A stretch of DNA of 64,000 nt. Source: Phyllobacterium sp. OV277 (GTDB lineage: Bacteria; Pseudomonadota; Alphaproteobacteria; Rhizobiales; Rhizobiaceae). The position numbers and the translations under genes are program-made. Under the pieces are notes generated by a model that saw only the letters and a program-made list of their open reading frames with translations, searched no databases and was not told where the DNA came from. Below are positions 8,589 through 17,828 of this stretch, one piece after another. Each line of letters starts with the position of its first letter. The first letter of the stretch is position 1. The stretch covers positions 620,001 through 684,000 of the forward strand of contig NZ_FNIY01000001.1 of assembly GCF_900104355.1 (NCBI RefSeq), read 5' to 3'.

Positions 8589-10037
8589 TTATTTCACCTG
8601 TGCTTTGACGAAATCCTTGACGATCCGCACGATGCCGCGCGAAAGCACCTCATCAAGCGCCGCGATAAACCGGTCGACATTTTCGTGCTGGCAGATCAAT
8701 GGCGGCTCAAGGCGTACCACATTGCGGTTATATTCAGTGAAGGCCACCAGCACGCCATGATCGCGTAGCAGATGGCTACCGATAAAGCCCGGCAGTGATC
8801 CCTTGAGTTTGTCGTCGAGAATGGCGAGCACAGGCCGCAACACGACCGGCACTGTCTTGGAAAAATCGTGGAATTCGAGGCCGATCATCAGCCCCTGTCC
8901 GCGAACATCCTTGATCATGGCCGGATACTTGGCTTTGAGGCCTTCCAGCTGTTCCAGCAGATAATTTCCCGTCTCGGCTGCATTGTCGATCAGATGCTCG
9001 TCATAGAGAATATTGATCGCTTCAATGGCCGTCACACAGGCCTCGCCAATACCACCAAAGGTTGCCATGGCGTGGATCATCGCGGTCTTGGGTGTGCCAT
9101 AGGCCTTCATATAGACCTCGCGCCGCGCAATCATCGCACCAACTGCAGCCTTGCCGCCACCCAATGATTTCGCCAGCGCCGTCACATCGGGCACGACACC
9201 CGCATGTTCGAACGCATAAAACCGACCGGAACGGCCAAAGCCGCACTGCACCTCATCGGCAATCCAGAGCACGCCATATTGATCACACAGCGCCCGAAGC
9301 TTTTGCCAATAGGCATTAGGCGCGCTGATGATGCCGCCGCCACCCTGAATGGTCTCAAGCACGATGACACCGATTTCCGGGTCAGAGCGAAACACATTCT
9401 CAACCGCATCAATATCGCCGAAGGGAATACGGACGGTATTGTCGACAAGCTTGAAATCACCGCGATAAAGCTGGCCATCGGTGATCGACAAAACACCCTT
9501 GGTCTTGCCGTGGAACGAGTTTTCGGCATAGACGATCTTGGGTTTCTTTGGCCCTGCCGCCCGCTCCGCTACCTTGATTGCCGCTTCCATGGCCTCAGAC
9601 CCGGATGAGCCGAGAAACACCATGTCGAGATCACCGGGCGAACAGGCCGCAAGATTATGGGCCAGCGCGCTCGCATATTGCGACATGAAGGCAATGGCGA
9701 TTTCCTGACGCCGCTCGTCCTGAAACTGCTTGCGCGCAGCTACAATGCGCGGATGGTTATGGCCAAAGGCCAGTGATCCGAATCCGCCGAAAAAGTCGAG
9801 AATGGCCCGGCCGTTCTGATCGTAATAATACATGCCTTCCGCATGCTCGATCTTGATCTTGTGGAAGCCCAGAAGCTTCATGAAATGCAGCTGGCCGGGA
9901 TTGAGATGTTTGGTGAAAAGCTCCGTCATGCGCGGCAGCGTCATCACCTTGGCGTCTTCAACGGTCAGCAGATCCGGCCTTTTGATCGGCTCGATCACAT
10001 CAGGGGTGTCCTTTGGCAGTGTTGTCAGCTTGTTCAT
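8589..10037 (-). CDS. Class-III PLP-dependent aminotransferase
   Basis: A 482-residue aminotransferase of the ornithine/4-aminobutyrate/acetylornithine type, transferring an amino group from an omega-amine to a keto acid or sugar aldehyde. Family marks visible: GSSGSEAMEAAIKVA (substrate phosphate contact), the NSFHGKTKG segment, WIADEVQCGFGRSG with the cofactor aspartate, and TALAKSLGGG containing the PLP lysine. The N-terminal 50 residues are longer than in most relatives. It is the last gene of the minus-strand operon, 12 bases after the SDR gene. The operon context with sugar-lipid enzymes raises the possibility that it acts on an amino sugar or lipid precursor, but the sequence alone does not settle the substrate. 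Confidence 0.85.
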   Translation of the reverse strand: MNKLTTLPKDTPDVIEPIKRPDLLTVEDAKVMTLPRMTELFTKHLNPGQLHFMKLLGFHKIKIEHAEGMYYYDQNGRAILDFFGGFGSLAFGHNHPRIVAARKQFQDERRQEIAIAFMSQYASALAHNLAACSPGDLDMVFLGSSGSEAMEAAIKVAERAAGPKKPKIVYAENSFHGKTKGVLSITDGQLYRGDFKLVDNTVRIPFGDIDAVENVFRSDPEIGVIVLETIQGGGGIISAPNAYWQKLRALCDQYGVLWIADEVQCGFGRSGRFYAFEHAGVVPDVTALAKSLGGGKAAVGAMIARREVYMKAYGTPKTAMIHAMATFGGIGEACVTAIEAINILYDEHLIDNAAETGNYLLEQLEGLKAKYPAMIKDVRGQGLMIGLEFHDFSKTVPVVLRPVLAILDDKLKGSLPGFIGSHLLRDHGVLVAFTEYNRNVVRLEPPLICQHENVDRFIAALDEVLSRGIVRIVKDFVKAQVK

Positions 10038-10049
10038 CGATAATCCCCG

Positions 10050-11060
10050 TTATTGCGCCGTTATCGACGATGGTTGTCCGGCAACCTTGCCATCCTTGTT
10101 GTTGCGGTATTCGCGGTAAGCCGCAATCAGCATGTCCTCATCCCGGTATTGCGGCACCCAGCCCAGTTGCCGCTCGGCCTTCGAGACATCCAGCACGCAC
10201 ATCTCGTCAGCAATCAGATATTGTTCCGGGTCCATGATCGGCATGTTCAGCCAGTCAAATGCATCCAGTGTTTTCTTGACTGCCCAAGCGGGCGTCGGCA
10301 GCAGCAGTGATTTCGAATTGGCGAATTTAACCAGATCCCCCAGCAGCTTGCGCACCGGCGGCGGGTTAAGCGAACCGAGATTATAGGCTTCGTTGGGCAC
10401 ACCGGCTTTCCACGCCGCGCGTGCAGCCTCAGCGCAATCGAACACCGAAATGAACTGATAGGGGTTCTTGCCCGAACCAATCATCGGAACGGGTAGATTA
10501 TAATCGATCAGCTTGAACAGCTTTTCGAGAATGCCGAGCCGTCCGGGCCCGATGATCAAACGCGGGCGAAACAGCGAGATATCCATGCCCCGCGTCCGCC
10601 ATTCAGCGGCCAGTTCCTCGGTTTTAAGTTTTGACCATCCATACTCACCCAGCGGCGCCGCCGGATGGTCTTCGGTCTGTGGCCAGACATAGGTGTGGCC
10701 GTAAATCATGTCCGTGGTGTAGTGGACAAGCTTCTTCGCGCCTGCCTTGTCCATCGCCTTGATGATGTTCTCCGTGCCGAAATAATTGACCGGAAAGAAG
10801 AAATCGTGGCGTTTGGCGCGCACTTGCAGGGGCGACAGCATCTTGGCCGAAAGATTGAAAACCATATCGTCAGCCTTGATGCCAACGGCAGCAATCGCCT
10901 GTGGATCGGTCACATCGCACTGGATAAAGGCAACATTGGCATAATGCGGCTGATCGCTCTTGACGATATCCGCAACGATAACCTCTTCACCATCGGCAAT
11001 CAGTTTGGGTGCGAGATGGCGTCCGACAAATCCGTCGCCGCCGAAAATAACATGTCTCAT
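10050..11060 (-). CDS. NAD-dependent epimerase/dehydratase (extended SDR)
   Basis: An extended short-chain dehydrogenase of 336 residues. The NAD-binding GGDGFVGRH motif is at residues 7-15, the active site YxxxK is YGWSK, and TTDMIYGH supplies the catalytic threonine and neighbours, all as in nucleotide-sugar epimerases and dehydratases. I chose the ATG at 11060; an in-frame GTG at 11072, directly after the preceding stop, would add four residues. The gene sits between the small carrier gene and the aminotransferase in one operon. It is too long and of the wrong subclass for a straightforward DprE2 (a short, about 250-residue SDR), although it could fill the same reductive step. Substrate is unassigned. 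Confidence 0.85.
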   Translation of the reverse strand: MRHVIFGGDGFVGRHLAPKLIADGEEVIVADIVKSDQPHYANVAFIQCDVTDPQAIAAVGIKADDMVFNLSAKMLSPLQVRAKRHDFFFPVNYFGTENIIKAMDKAGAKKLVHYTTDMIYGHTYVWPQTEDHPAAPLGEYGWSKLKTEELAAEWRTRGMDISLFRPRLIIGPGRLGILEKLFKLIDYNLPVPMIGSGKNPYQFISVFDCAEAARAAWKAGVPNEAYNLGSLNPPPVRKLLGDLVKFANSKSLLLPTPAWAVKKTLDAFDWLNMPIMDPEQYLIADEMCVLDVSKAERQLGWVPQYRDEDMLIAAYREYRNNKDGKVAGQPSSITAQ

Positions 11061-11072
11061 GGCTCTGCTCAC

Positions 11073-11501
11073 TCAGGACGACGTTGTGGGGGCTGGCGGC
11101 GTCTGTTCACCCGGCTCAGCGCCGCTGTGACGGCCGCTCTGCGCAATGAAAATCGTGCCCAGCATAATAAGCGCAATTCCGGCAATCTTGTAGGCGCCCA
11201 GTTCCTCCTTGAAGACAGCCCAGGCAAACAGCGCAACCGCCACATAGGCAAGGCTCAGAAAGGGATATGCGAAGGAAAGGTCCACCTTGGAAAGCACGTA
11301 GAGGTGCGAGGCCATCGAAATGACGAAGGTGAAAAGCCCGGCAAACACCCATGGGTTGAACACGATCTGGAACACGCGCTGGATAAAGCTGTCTGCGCTG
11401 AAACTGATCGGCCCGAGCGTGATCATCCCATATTTCAGCATGACCTGCGCCGCCGCATTGGTCATGACTGTAAAGAGTATGAACGGAATATATTTTGTCA
11501 T
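11073..11501 (-). CDS. Small EamA/SMR-like membrane carrier (ArnE/ArnF-like)
   Basis: A 142-residue protein with four predicted membrane spans. TNAAAQVMLKYGM near residues 13-25 matches the N-terminal signature of EamA half-size carriers and of ArnE/ArnF, the subunits that flip undecaprenyl-phosphate-aminoarabinose. The ATG at 11501 is preferred because a GGTGGGGG ribosome site lies about nine bases upstream. The last 15 residues are proline/threonine-rich and non-conserved in look. Lying between a UbiA/DprE1 pair and sugar-modifying enzymes, it is a good candidate flippase for a polyprenyl-phosphate sugar; this is inference. A general small multidrug-resistance pump is the alternative. Confidence 0.8.
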   Translation of the reverse strand: MTKYIPFILFTVMTNAAAQVMLKYGMITLGPISFSADSFIQRVFQIVFNPWVFAGLFTFVISMASHLYVLSKVDLSFAYPFLSLAYVAVALFAWAVFKEELGAYKIAGIALIMLGTIFIAQSGRHSGAEPGEQTPPAPTTSS

Positions 11502-11592
11502 GCCAAGATTACCCCCACCTGCTGCCCCCAAATAACAACCTTACGTTGAAAAGACTCGAAGGCCATTGTTAAAAATTGAACTATCTGTCGCT

Positions 11593-12897
11593 TTATTCTT
11601 GGGCCGACAGAGCCGTTCGTGCCCAGAAATTCGAATTGAACATCGGGTCCCGCCATTTCTCCAGCTGCTTCCATTGCGGAAACCCTGCCTTGAAGACAGC
11701 CGCACTCATACGCTGATCCTTATACGGATTGACCCGGCCGCCTGCTTCGATTGTCATGCGGTCAAGCTGCTCCAGCAGTGCCAGCGTTTTCTGGCCGCGA
11801 TTGGGAAAATCCAGAGTGAGCGTGTAACCGGCACGCGGAAATGACAACAGACCCGGTGAGGCGATGGCACCAAAACGCTTGAGAACCGTCAAAAATGAGT
11901 TTTGCCCGGCCTGCCGCGTCAACTCCAGCATAAGAGCGATCGTCTCGCGGGCACTGGCTTCAGGGATGACACTCTGGTGCTGATAAAGTCCAGCCCGGCC
12001 ATAAAGGCGGTTCCAGTTCTTCACCTGATCGAGCGGATAAAAGAAAGGCGAATAGCCCGTCAGTCCCGTATCCGTTTTGCTGCCCTTGCGATGATAATAC
12101 GCTGTATTGAACAGCTTCAGGCTTGGAAAATTGAGCGCCGAAACCGGCAGATCAACAGGCACGCCAAATCTGGTTCTGCCCGCGCTGATGTCGAAATTGC
12201 CATTATCCGCATGGTTTCCGGTCAGGAGAATGCCGCGTCCGCTGCTCAACTGATCCACCCATGCGACGACATATTCGTTTTCTTCATCCGCCTTTGGGGC
12301 GAGATCGAAATAGGCGTCCAGATTTTTGAAGCGGGTGACGCGCTCCTCAATATCAAGCGAACTGACCCGCATGAGCCGGATGGAGGCCGTCTGGATAATG
12401 CCGGTCAGGCCAAGCCCGCTTATGGTGGCGTTGAACAGATCAGTATTTTCCAAGGCCGAGCAATTGGCGACTGTCCCGTCGGAGCGCAGAAGATCAAAGC
12501 TCTCGACATGGCAACCAAATGTACCGCGCCGATGATGGTTCTTGCCATGCACATCATTGGCGATAACGCCGCCCAGCGTGACAAACCGGGTACCGGGCGT
12601 AACAGGCAGGAAATAGCCTTCGGGCGCGGCGATGGCGATGATATCCGCAAGCAGCATTCCCGCTTCCGCATGCAGCACACCTGTCGCTGCGTCGAAGGCG
12701 ATGAGTTGATTGTTGGGACGCATGTCAACCAACAGGCCCGCATCATTATGGCAACTGTCGCCATAGGATTTGCCATTGCCGAACGGCAGGTAGGAACCGG
12801 GCAGTGAAACATCGAAAGCCTGCCGCGCCTCCTCCAGCGAAATGGCGGAGCGGCGATGCCTGTCTATCCGGCCAAAGCTTTCATAGTCGTGCGTCAT
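11593..12897 (-). CDS. DprE1-like FAD-linked oxidase (polyprenylphosphoryl-ribose 2-oxidase-like)
   Basis: A 434-residue FAD-linked oxidase of the vanillyl-alcohol-oxidase fold. It closely follows DprE1, which oxidises the 2'-hydroxyl of decaprenyl-phosphoryl-ribose on the way to arabinose. Visible matches are the FAD loop PFGNGKSYGDSC, then PVTPGTRFVTLGGVIANDVHG with KNHHRRGTFG straight after it, a VLKRFG segment, and YKDQRMSA, whose lysine corresponds to the active-site lysine region. The position held by the benzothiazinone-reactive cysteine in mycobacterial DprE1 appears to be threonine (GYTLTLDFP). Start taken at 12897, where ATGA overlaps the stop of the HAD-UbiA gene. Translational coupling with that gene strongly supports a joint pathway. 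Confidence 0.85.
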   Translation of the reverse strand: MTHDYESFGRIDRHRRSAISLEEARQAFDVSLPGSYLPFGNGKSYGDSCHNDAGLLVDMRPNNQLIAFDAATGVLHAEAGMLLADIIAIAAPEGYFLPVTPGTRFVTLGGVIANDVHGKNHHRRGTFGCHVESFDLLRSDGTVANCSALENTDLFNATISGLGLTGIIQTASIRLMRVSSLDIEERVTRFKNLDAYFDLAPKADEENEYVVAWVDQLSSGRGILLTGNHADNGNFDISAGRTRFGVPVDLPVSALNFPSLKLFNTAYYHRKGSKTDTGLTGYSPFFYPLDQVKNWNRLYGRAGLYQHQSVIPEASARETIALMLELTRQAGQNSFLTVLKRFGAIASPGLLSFPRAGYTLTLDFPNRGQKTLALLEQLDRMTIEAGGRVNPYKDQRMSAAVFKAGFPQWKQLEKWRDPMFNSNFWARTALSAQE

Positions 12898-14333
12898 GCC
12901 CTTGCGCCGCCGTAGAGCAGCAAGGCCGCGCCGATTGCGATCATCACCTGGCTGCGCCAATCGGAAATAATAAAGACAACCGGGTCCTCATGCATCTCGC
13001 CGCGATGCGCCAGAATCCAGATGCGGATATTGAGGTAGAGAACGATGGGGCACAGCGGCCAGATCATCCACGGATAGGAATAGAGCCGGACCACGGAATC
13101 GCTGTCCACATAAAGCGCGAGAACCGTAGCAGCTGCAAAAGCGGATGCGACACCGCATTGCGCAACAACCTCGCGATCACTCTGCCGGTAACCCCTGCCC
13201 GCAATCCGATCTTTTTCGAGAAGTGTCGTGCTTTGCAATTCCACATAGCGTTTGACCAAAGCCAGCGAGAGAAAGAAGAACGACGAGAACGCCAGAAGCC
13301 AGAATGATCCCGCAATGTTCGTGGCAGCAGCACCGGCGAGCACACGCAGTGTATAAAGTCCTGCCAGCATCAGGACATCAATCAGCAGCATACGCTTGAG
13401 CGAAAGCGAATAGGCCGTTGTGGCGATGATATAGACACCCAGCACGACACTGAATGCCCACGGCAATTGCATTGCCAGAAAACCGGCGATGACGAGCAGC
13501 AGGAACGCAATCCTCAGACCGAACGGGATGGAAAAGACCCCGCTGGCAAAGGGGCGGCTCCTTTTTCGGGCGTGCTGGCGATCCAGCGGCAGATCAAAGA
13601 GATCATTGAGGATGTAAATCGCCGAAGCCGCCGCAGAAAACGCCACAAATGCGATCAGCGCAGCGCTCAATGTCACCCAATTCGTGATTTCATGATCGAG
13701 TGTAGGCGGCACGAAGATAAGCGTGTTCTTCATCCATTGATGCACCCGCAACATTCGGAAGAACGTCCGCCAGCTGGTCTTTGGCGCTTCAAACATTTTT
13801 ACGGAATGCGCATGCTGCCATTTGGCTGCGGCCCGGTCCGGTGCAACCACAATGGCCTCGCTTGCGGCCTCGAAGACGGGGATGTCAGCCCTGCTATTGC
13901 CCGCATAGGCAAAGCTTCTTCCGTCAAAGGTTTTCAGCAGAAACTCGGTTTTCAGCTTCGATGTCAGATTTCGCGTCTCATCCGTGGCATAAACCGCATC
14001 GAAAAGACCGATATGCGCAGCGATTGGCTCGGCAAATTGCCGGGCGGCACCGGTGGCCAGAACAATGCGCCGGCCCTTGCTGTGCTCTTCCCGCAAAAAT
14101 TCGAGAAAATCCTGCCTATAGGGAAGAAGAGCGGGATTGATACAGACACGTTGCGATATCTGATGCTTCAGATTGCCTTTTCCCTTTAACGCCCAGAAAG
14201 GCAGAACAAAGAGATAAAGCATATTCTTCTTGAGCAGCTGAAAAATACTTTCCCATAGAAGGTCAGTGGCAATCAAAGTGCCATCAAGATCGACAACGAG
14301 ATCCACAAACTGCTTGCTTGACTGCACGCTCAC
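12894..14333 (-). CDS. HAD phosphatase-UbiA prenyltransferase fusion, phosphoribosyl-polyprenol synthase-like
   Basis: About 479 residues in two parts. The first 200 form a HAD hydrolase: DLDGTL near residue 15, an LATGAAR motif II, and GNSRADIPVF for the acidic motif. The rest is a nine-helix UbiA prenyltransferase with NDLFDLPLDRQHARKRSRP and YSLSLKRMLLIDV. These fit the NDxxDxxxDxxH-x-K-x-x-RP and YSxxLKxxxxxD signatures of decaprenyl-phosphate 5-phosphoribosyltransferase (Rv3806c), rather than those of ubiquinone or heme enzymes. The predicted job is attaching phosphoribose to polyprenyl phosphate, with the HAD domain possibly removing the 5-phosphate. A GTG at 14333 with GGGGA seven bases upstream is preferred over GTG 14339. 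First gene of the operon. Confidence 0.85.
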   Translation of the reverse strand: MSVQSSKQFVDLVVDLDGTLIATDLLWESIFQLLKKNMLYLFVLPFWALKGKGNLKHQISQRVCINPALLPYRQDFLEFLREEHSKGRRIVLATGAARQFAEPIAAHIGLFDAVYATDETRNLTSKLKTEFLLKTFDGRSFAYAGNSRADIPVFEAASEAIVVAPDRAAAKWQHAHSVKMFEAPKTSWRTFFRMLRVHQWMKNTLIFVPPTLDHEITNWVTLSAALIAFVAFSAAASAIYILNDLFDLPLDRQHARKRSRPFASGVFSIPFGLRIAFLLLVIAGFLAMQLPWAFSVVLGVYIIATTAYSLSLKRMLLIDVLMLAGLYTLRVLAGAAATNIAGSFWLLAFSSFFFLSLALVKRYVELQSTTLLEKDRIAGRGYRQSDREVVAQCGVASAFAAATVLALYVDSDSVVRLYSYPWMIWPLCPIVLYLNIRIWILAHRGEMHEDPVVFIISDWRSQVMIAIGAALLLYGGARA

Positions 14334-14450
14334 CGACACATCCCCACGCGATATTCCCCATGCGACGACCTATCGGCAAACTAGAAATGAAGAGTGAACT
14401 GCCCAAGTAAAATGAAAAAATACGAGTAAAAACAATATCGACAGTGAATC

Positions 14451-14492
14451 AAAAATTAATAGGCCCGAACTATTTTAAACAGTTCGGGCCTA
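14451..14492 (-). terminator. Terminator of the small secreted protein gene
   Basis: A perfect 12-base-pair stem (TAGGCCCGAACT with AGTTCGGGCCTA, 14460-14492) is followed on the minus strand by ATTAATTTTT. It ends the small gene to its right and insulates the HAD-UbiA operon. Confidence 0.85.
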
Positions 14493-14518
14493 TATTTACT
14501 GGAACAGCCGGGTTTCGT

Positions 14519-14797
14519 CTACTTGATCGAAACCTTGCCGCCTTTGATTTCGATGCTTTCGCCGCCCGTCAGAGCTTCGCGGTCGCCATTGGGAAACGTG
14601 ACGAAGCAGCCGCTGCTGCAGAACTCAACCGTGTCACCGGCGGCAACCTGCAACTGGGTTTTACTGGAACCTTCGGTCACGACGACGGTCTGAGCGCTCG
14701 CGTCGCTGTTTTTCAGGCTGGCTGCGAACGCTGGACCGGCCAGAGTGGTGCCCGCTACAATGGTGCTTGTAAGAATGACAACAGCAAACTTGTTCAT
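14519..14797 (-). CDS. Small secreted protein of unknown function
   Basis: A 92-residue protein with a clear Sec signal peptide (basic start, hydrophobic residues 5-20, probable cut after AFA near residue 25). The mature part of about 67 residues is beta-rich in character, has two cysteines in CSSGC that could form a disulfide or bind a metal, and ends in alternating lysine/valine. No family is recognised. It is a single-gene unit with its own terminator, so any link with the flanking operons is unproven. Confidence 0.7.
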   Translation of the reverse strand: MNKFAVVILTSTIVAGTTLAGPAFAASLKNSDASAQTVVVTEGSSKTQLQVAAGDTVEFCSSGCFVTFPNGDREALTGGESIEIKGGKVSIK

Positions 14798-14951
14798 TTC
14801 ACCCCGGTGTTTCCACCGCCCCTGTTACATCGGGCTTAACTGCCCCTTTTCGACAATAGTTATAACGGGGTGAAACTGAACGGCAACTGAACGTCTCGTT
14901 ATTTTTCCGATATTTAGACGAAAGTACCAAGTTGATGACTGATCTGTATCA

Positions 14952-17492
14952 TCAATTCTTTGTTGTCTTCTTCGGTTGTCCAGCAAGCTGCTCCTTAACG
15001 CGGTCTGTAATCATCTGAACGATGGCATCTGCATCATCCAGATGGATGTTGACGTCGCGCTGCGGGAACGGAATCTCGATCCCCTCTTCGGCAAAGCGAT
15101 CAACCAGCGCAAAGCGAATTTCATTCTGCACAGTGCCTGAGTTCGACAGGTCAGCAAGATGCACCCGCATCTCAAAATCCATGGTGGAGTCCGCAAGCGC
15201 CTTGAACGCAACGAAGGGTTCGGGGTTTTTCAGGACAAGCGGATGGCTGCGCGCAATGTCCATCAGGATGGCGTGCACACGGCGCGGATCAACCTTGTAG
15301 GAAACGCCAATCGGAATTTCCACGCGGCCAAGCTTGTTGCGGTGCGTCCAGTTACCAACATTGCCGTTGATGAAGGACGAGTTCGGAATAATGATCGACT
15401 GGCGCTGGAAGGTTTCAACTTCCGTCGCGCGAACACTGATCTTTTTGACAATACCGCCAACGCCGCTCGTTTCAATCCAGTCACCCACCTTGAAAGGCCG
15501 CTCGGCCAGAAGGATCAGGCCAGAGACGAAGTTGGAAACAATGGCCTGCATACCAAAACCGATACCGAGCGACAGACCACCGGCAACCAGCGCGAGGCTT
15601 GAAAGATTGATACCCGCCGCCGAAATGCCAATGAGACCCGCGATACCAAGGCCGAGATAACCGACCGCAGTGCGGATCGAGTTACGCACACCGGAATCCA
15701 GCTTGCCACGCGACATGACGCGCACATCGAGCCAGCCCTGAAACCAGCGCGTGAAACCGTAAAACAGGGCAAACAACAGGATACCGACCGCAATGGCCAC
15801 CAGCGAGATCGTCACCGATCCGATCTGGAAGCCGGTGGCAAAGGTCAGGAACCAGACCGTCATTTCGCTCCACTGGAAGCCCCAGAGCAGCAGAATGATC
15901 GGAATACCAAGCAGAAGCACAAAGACATTGATGACGATGCTGGCAATCAATCCAAGCTGGTCAAGCGTCGATTCATCGATGCCGAAGCGCGTCTGAATTG
16001 TACGTCCAAGCACGGTTCCACCAAGCGCATTCTCGTCTGCAACGGCACGCGCCGTGAGGAAGCCGAGATACATTGTGACAAGCACAGCACCATTGATGAC
16101 GATCTGCTGCGAGACAAAGCGCGCAAAGCCGATATAGCCAAGCAGGGCGGCGGCGATTGGAATAAGACCGATGGCATAGAGGAACAGCCGCAATGGACGC
16201 GGCCAGCGCTTCGCCGCACCGGTCTCCTGATCCTCCAGCGGTTTCAACAAAGCCATGGCAATGATGAGAAGCCCGACCAGAACCGTGGCAAACAGGCTTT
16301 TGGCCACCGTCAGCGACAGCGGTGAAGTTGCAATCTGGTTGATCGTATCGGCAAGGTAGTCAAGCCCGGTGATGGTTGCGGTGGCGGTGATGAGAACCAT
16401 CAGGATACGCCCCGGCCGGGGCGCCACATGCACAAGCCGCCAGTTCGGCGCGCCGGGACAGATGACCGCCTGCGCCAAAGCATGAACGAAGTAGACAATA
16501 CCGATGACGCAAAACAGCGTGTAGAACAGTGAGGCAACGTCAGGTCGCAACACATTGAAATAGCTAAGGAAGAGATAGGTGGTGGCAAGAAATACCACCA
16601 CGGTCAGCGAGCGCATCAGCGTCGACCAGAACGCGACTGCCAGACGGCTGAGATAGGATGGCTGCTCAATGGCGGCATCGCGCAGGTAAAGGTGCCCAAG
16701 CAGCCGCTGCCCGCCAATAAGAAGGACCAGAGCAGCAATCACAGCGAAGAAAGCTGCAGCCAGCATCGACTGCCATTTGAAGGTAACGACAAAGCGCCAC
16801 CAGGACGAAATCAGCTGGTTCATCGTGCTGATTTCGCGGCCATAAGCGTCGATCACTTCGCTGCCAAGAGAATAGTTGATGTCAACGCGCTGCGACAATG
16901 TATTGGCGAACAGCTCACGGCGCGCATCACCAATTGCGTCGATCATCTTGTTGACTTCGAGCAACTGATCTTCAGTTTCACCCAGAACTGCGTTGATCTC
17001 GGCCTTCTCGGTCGTCAGGCGCGTCCGTTCGTCGGTAACGATCTTCGCTTCCGCTGGCTGGCCTTGTGGCGGCGGCGATCCCAGCTGTTCAAGCCGGGCA
17101 TTGATCTCCGTGATGCGCGGGCGGAATGAAACACCGATATCGAGCAGCTTTTTGGCGCTGCCTTCCAGATCAAGCCGAAGATTTGCCAGCGCGGCGTCCG
17201 CGTCAGCCTTTTGCTTGAATTTCTGTTCGTAGGCCGCAATCTGCTTCTTCAACGCATCGATGACGGGGCGCTGCTCGCTCACAATACTGGATGGAACCGC
17301 AGGAGCTGGAGCCTCCGCTACCGGCGCTGGTGCAACTGCTGCCGGTGCTGGTGCAGCGGGCGTAGTCGTTACGGGTGCCGGTGCGGGCGATGCTGGTGTA
17401 GGCGTCTGGGCCAAAGCCAATTGGACAGGCGCCGCCAGAAACAAAACGGCGGCAATCGTCAGAAGAATCTGCCGAAGAAAAGATGAGATCAC
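14952..17492 (-). CDS. Large MscS-family mechanosensitive channel with DUF3772 domain
   Basis: An 846-residue inner-membrane mechanosensitive channel that should release solutes on hypo-osmotic shock. A signal peptide (residues 1-29) precedes a low-complexity alanine/proline/threonine stretch (about 30-65), a periplasmic coiled-coil DUF3772 region (to about 210), a set of about ten membrane helices, and then the MscS core. The core shows the glycine/alanine-rich pore helix (GLSLGIGFGMQAIVSNFVSG) and the beta-domain segment LAERPFKVGDWIE. It is of the MscK/YbdG size class. A GTG start is used. The gene is alone, divergent from sarcosine oxidase across 336 bases. Confidence 0.9.
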   Translation of the reverse strand: MISSFLRQILLTIAAVLFLAAPVQLALAQTPTPASPAPAPVTTTPAAPAPAAVAPAPVAEAPAPAVPSSIVSEQRPVIDALKKQIAAYEQKFKQKADADAALANLRLDLEGSAKKLLDIGVSFRPRITEINARLEQLGSPPPQGQPAEAKIVTDERTRLTTEKAEINAVLGETEDQLLEVNKMIDAIGDARRELFANTLSQRVDINYSLGSEVIDAYGREISTMNQLISSWWRFVVTFKWQSMLAAAFFAVIAALVLLIGGQRLLGHLYLRDAAIEQPSYLSRLAVAFWSTLMRSLTVVVFLATTYLFLSYFNVLRPDVASLFYTLFCVIGIVYFVHALAQAVICPGAPNWRLVHVAPRPGRILMVLITATATITGLDYLADTINQIATSPLSLTVAKSLFATVLVGLLIIAMALLKPLEDQETGAAKRWPRPLRLFLYAIGLIPIAAALLGYIGFARFVSQQIVINGAVLVTMYLGFLTARAVADENALGGTVLGRTIQTRFGIDESTLDQLGLIASIVINVFVLLLGIPIILLLWGFQWSEMTVWFLTFATGFQIGSVTISLVAIAVGILLFALFYGFTRWFQGWLDVRVMSRGKLDSGVRNSIRTAVGYLGLGIAGLIGISAAGINLSSLALVAGGLSLGIGFGMQAIVSNFVSGLILLAERPFKVGDWIETSGVGGIVKKISVRATEVETFQRQSIIIPNSSFINGNVGNWTHRNKLGRVEIPIGVSYKVDPRRVHAILMDIARSHPLVLKNPEPFVAFKALADSTMDFEMRVHLADLSNSGTVQNEIRFALVDRFAEEGIEIPFPQRDVNIHLDDADAIVQMITDRVKEQLAGQPKKTTKN

Positions 17493-17828
17493 AGGTCTGG
17501 AGCCTTTATGAATAGTTTGCTTTGTCGATTTGCCTGTTCATGTCGGCACAATCAAGGCACTTTTTGCTTCCAATTCCAAGGTTGGGTCGGGTTGTTGATA
17601 GTGCTCGCCGCTATCCTGATGACCGTCCCTTGCATCGGACAGTAGCATAATGCCGGGGTAATCATGAATCGTCACACATAAGGCAGGCCGAAATTCTTGC
17701 CAAAGTAACAGTTTTGCTCACCTTCGCTTCGTACTCATCTTGACCAGCCCAGACACACACTGTTGACTGGCATATCAGAGAAATAGAACGCCAAACCGCA
17801 ACAGATTCGCTTTCGAGACAAGAAGACC
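17493..17828. other. Intergenic region between mscS-like gene and soxD
   Basis: This divergent region must hold promoters for both sides. I see no coding frame, no RNA structure I recognise, and in particular no remnant of soxB, which often precedes soxD. Confidence 0.5.

Noticed and set aside
10050-11060. The SDR as DprE2, partner of the DprE1-like oxidase
   Set aside because: DprE2 is a short SDR of about 250 residues; this is an extended SDR of 336 residues with epimerase-like motifs. It may replace DprE2 but should not carry the name.
10665-11549. 294-codon plus-strand frame across the SDR and EamA-like genes
   Set aside because: It spans two genes on the other strand with intact signatures, and shows no domain of its own.
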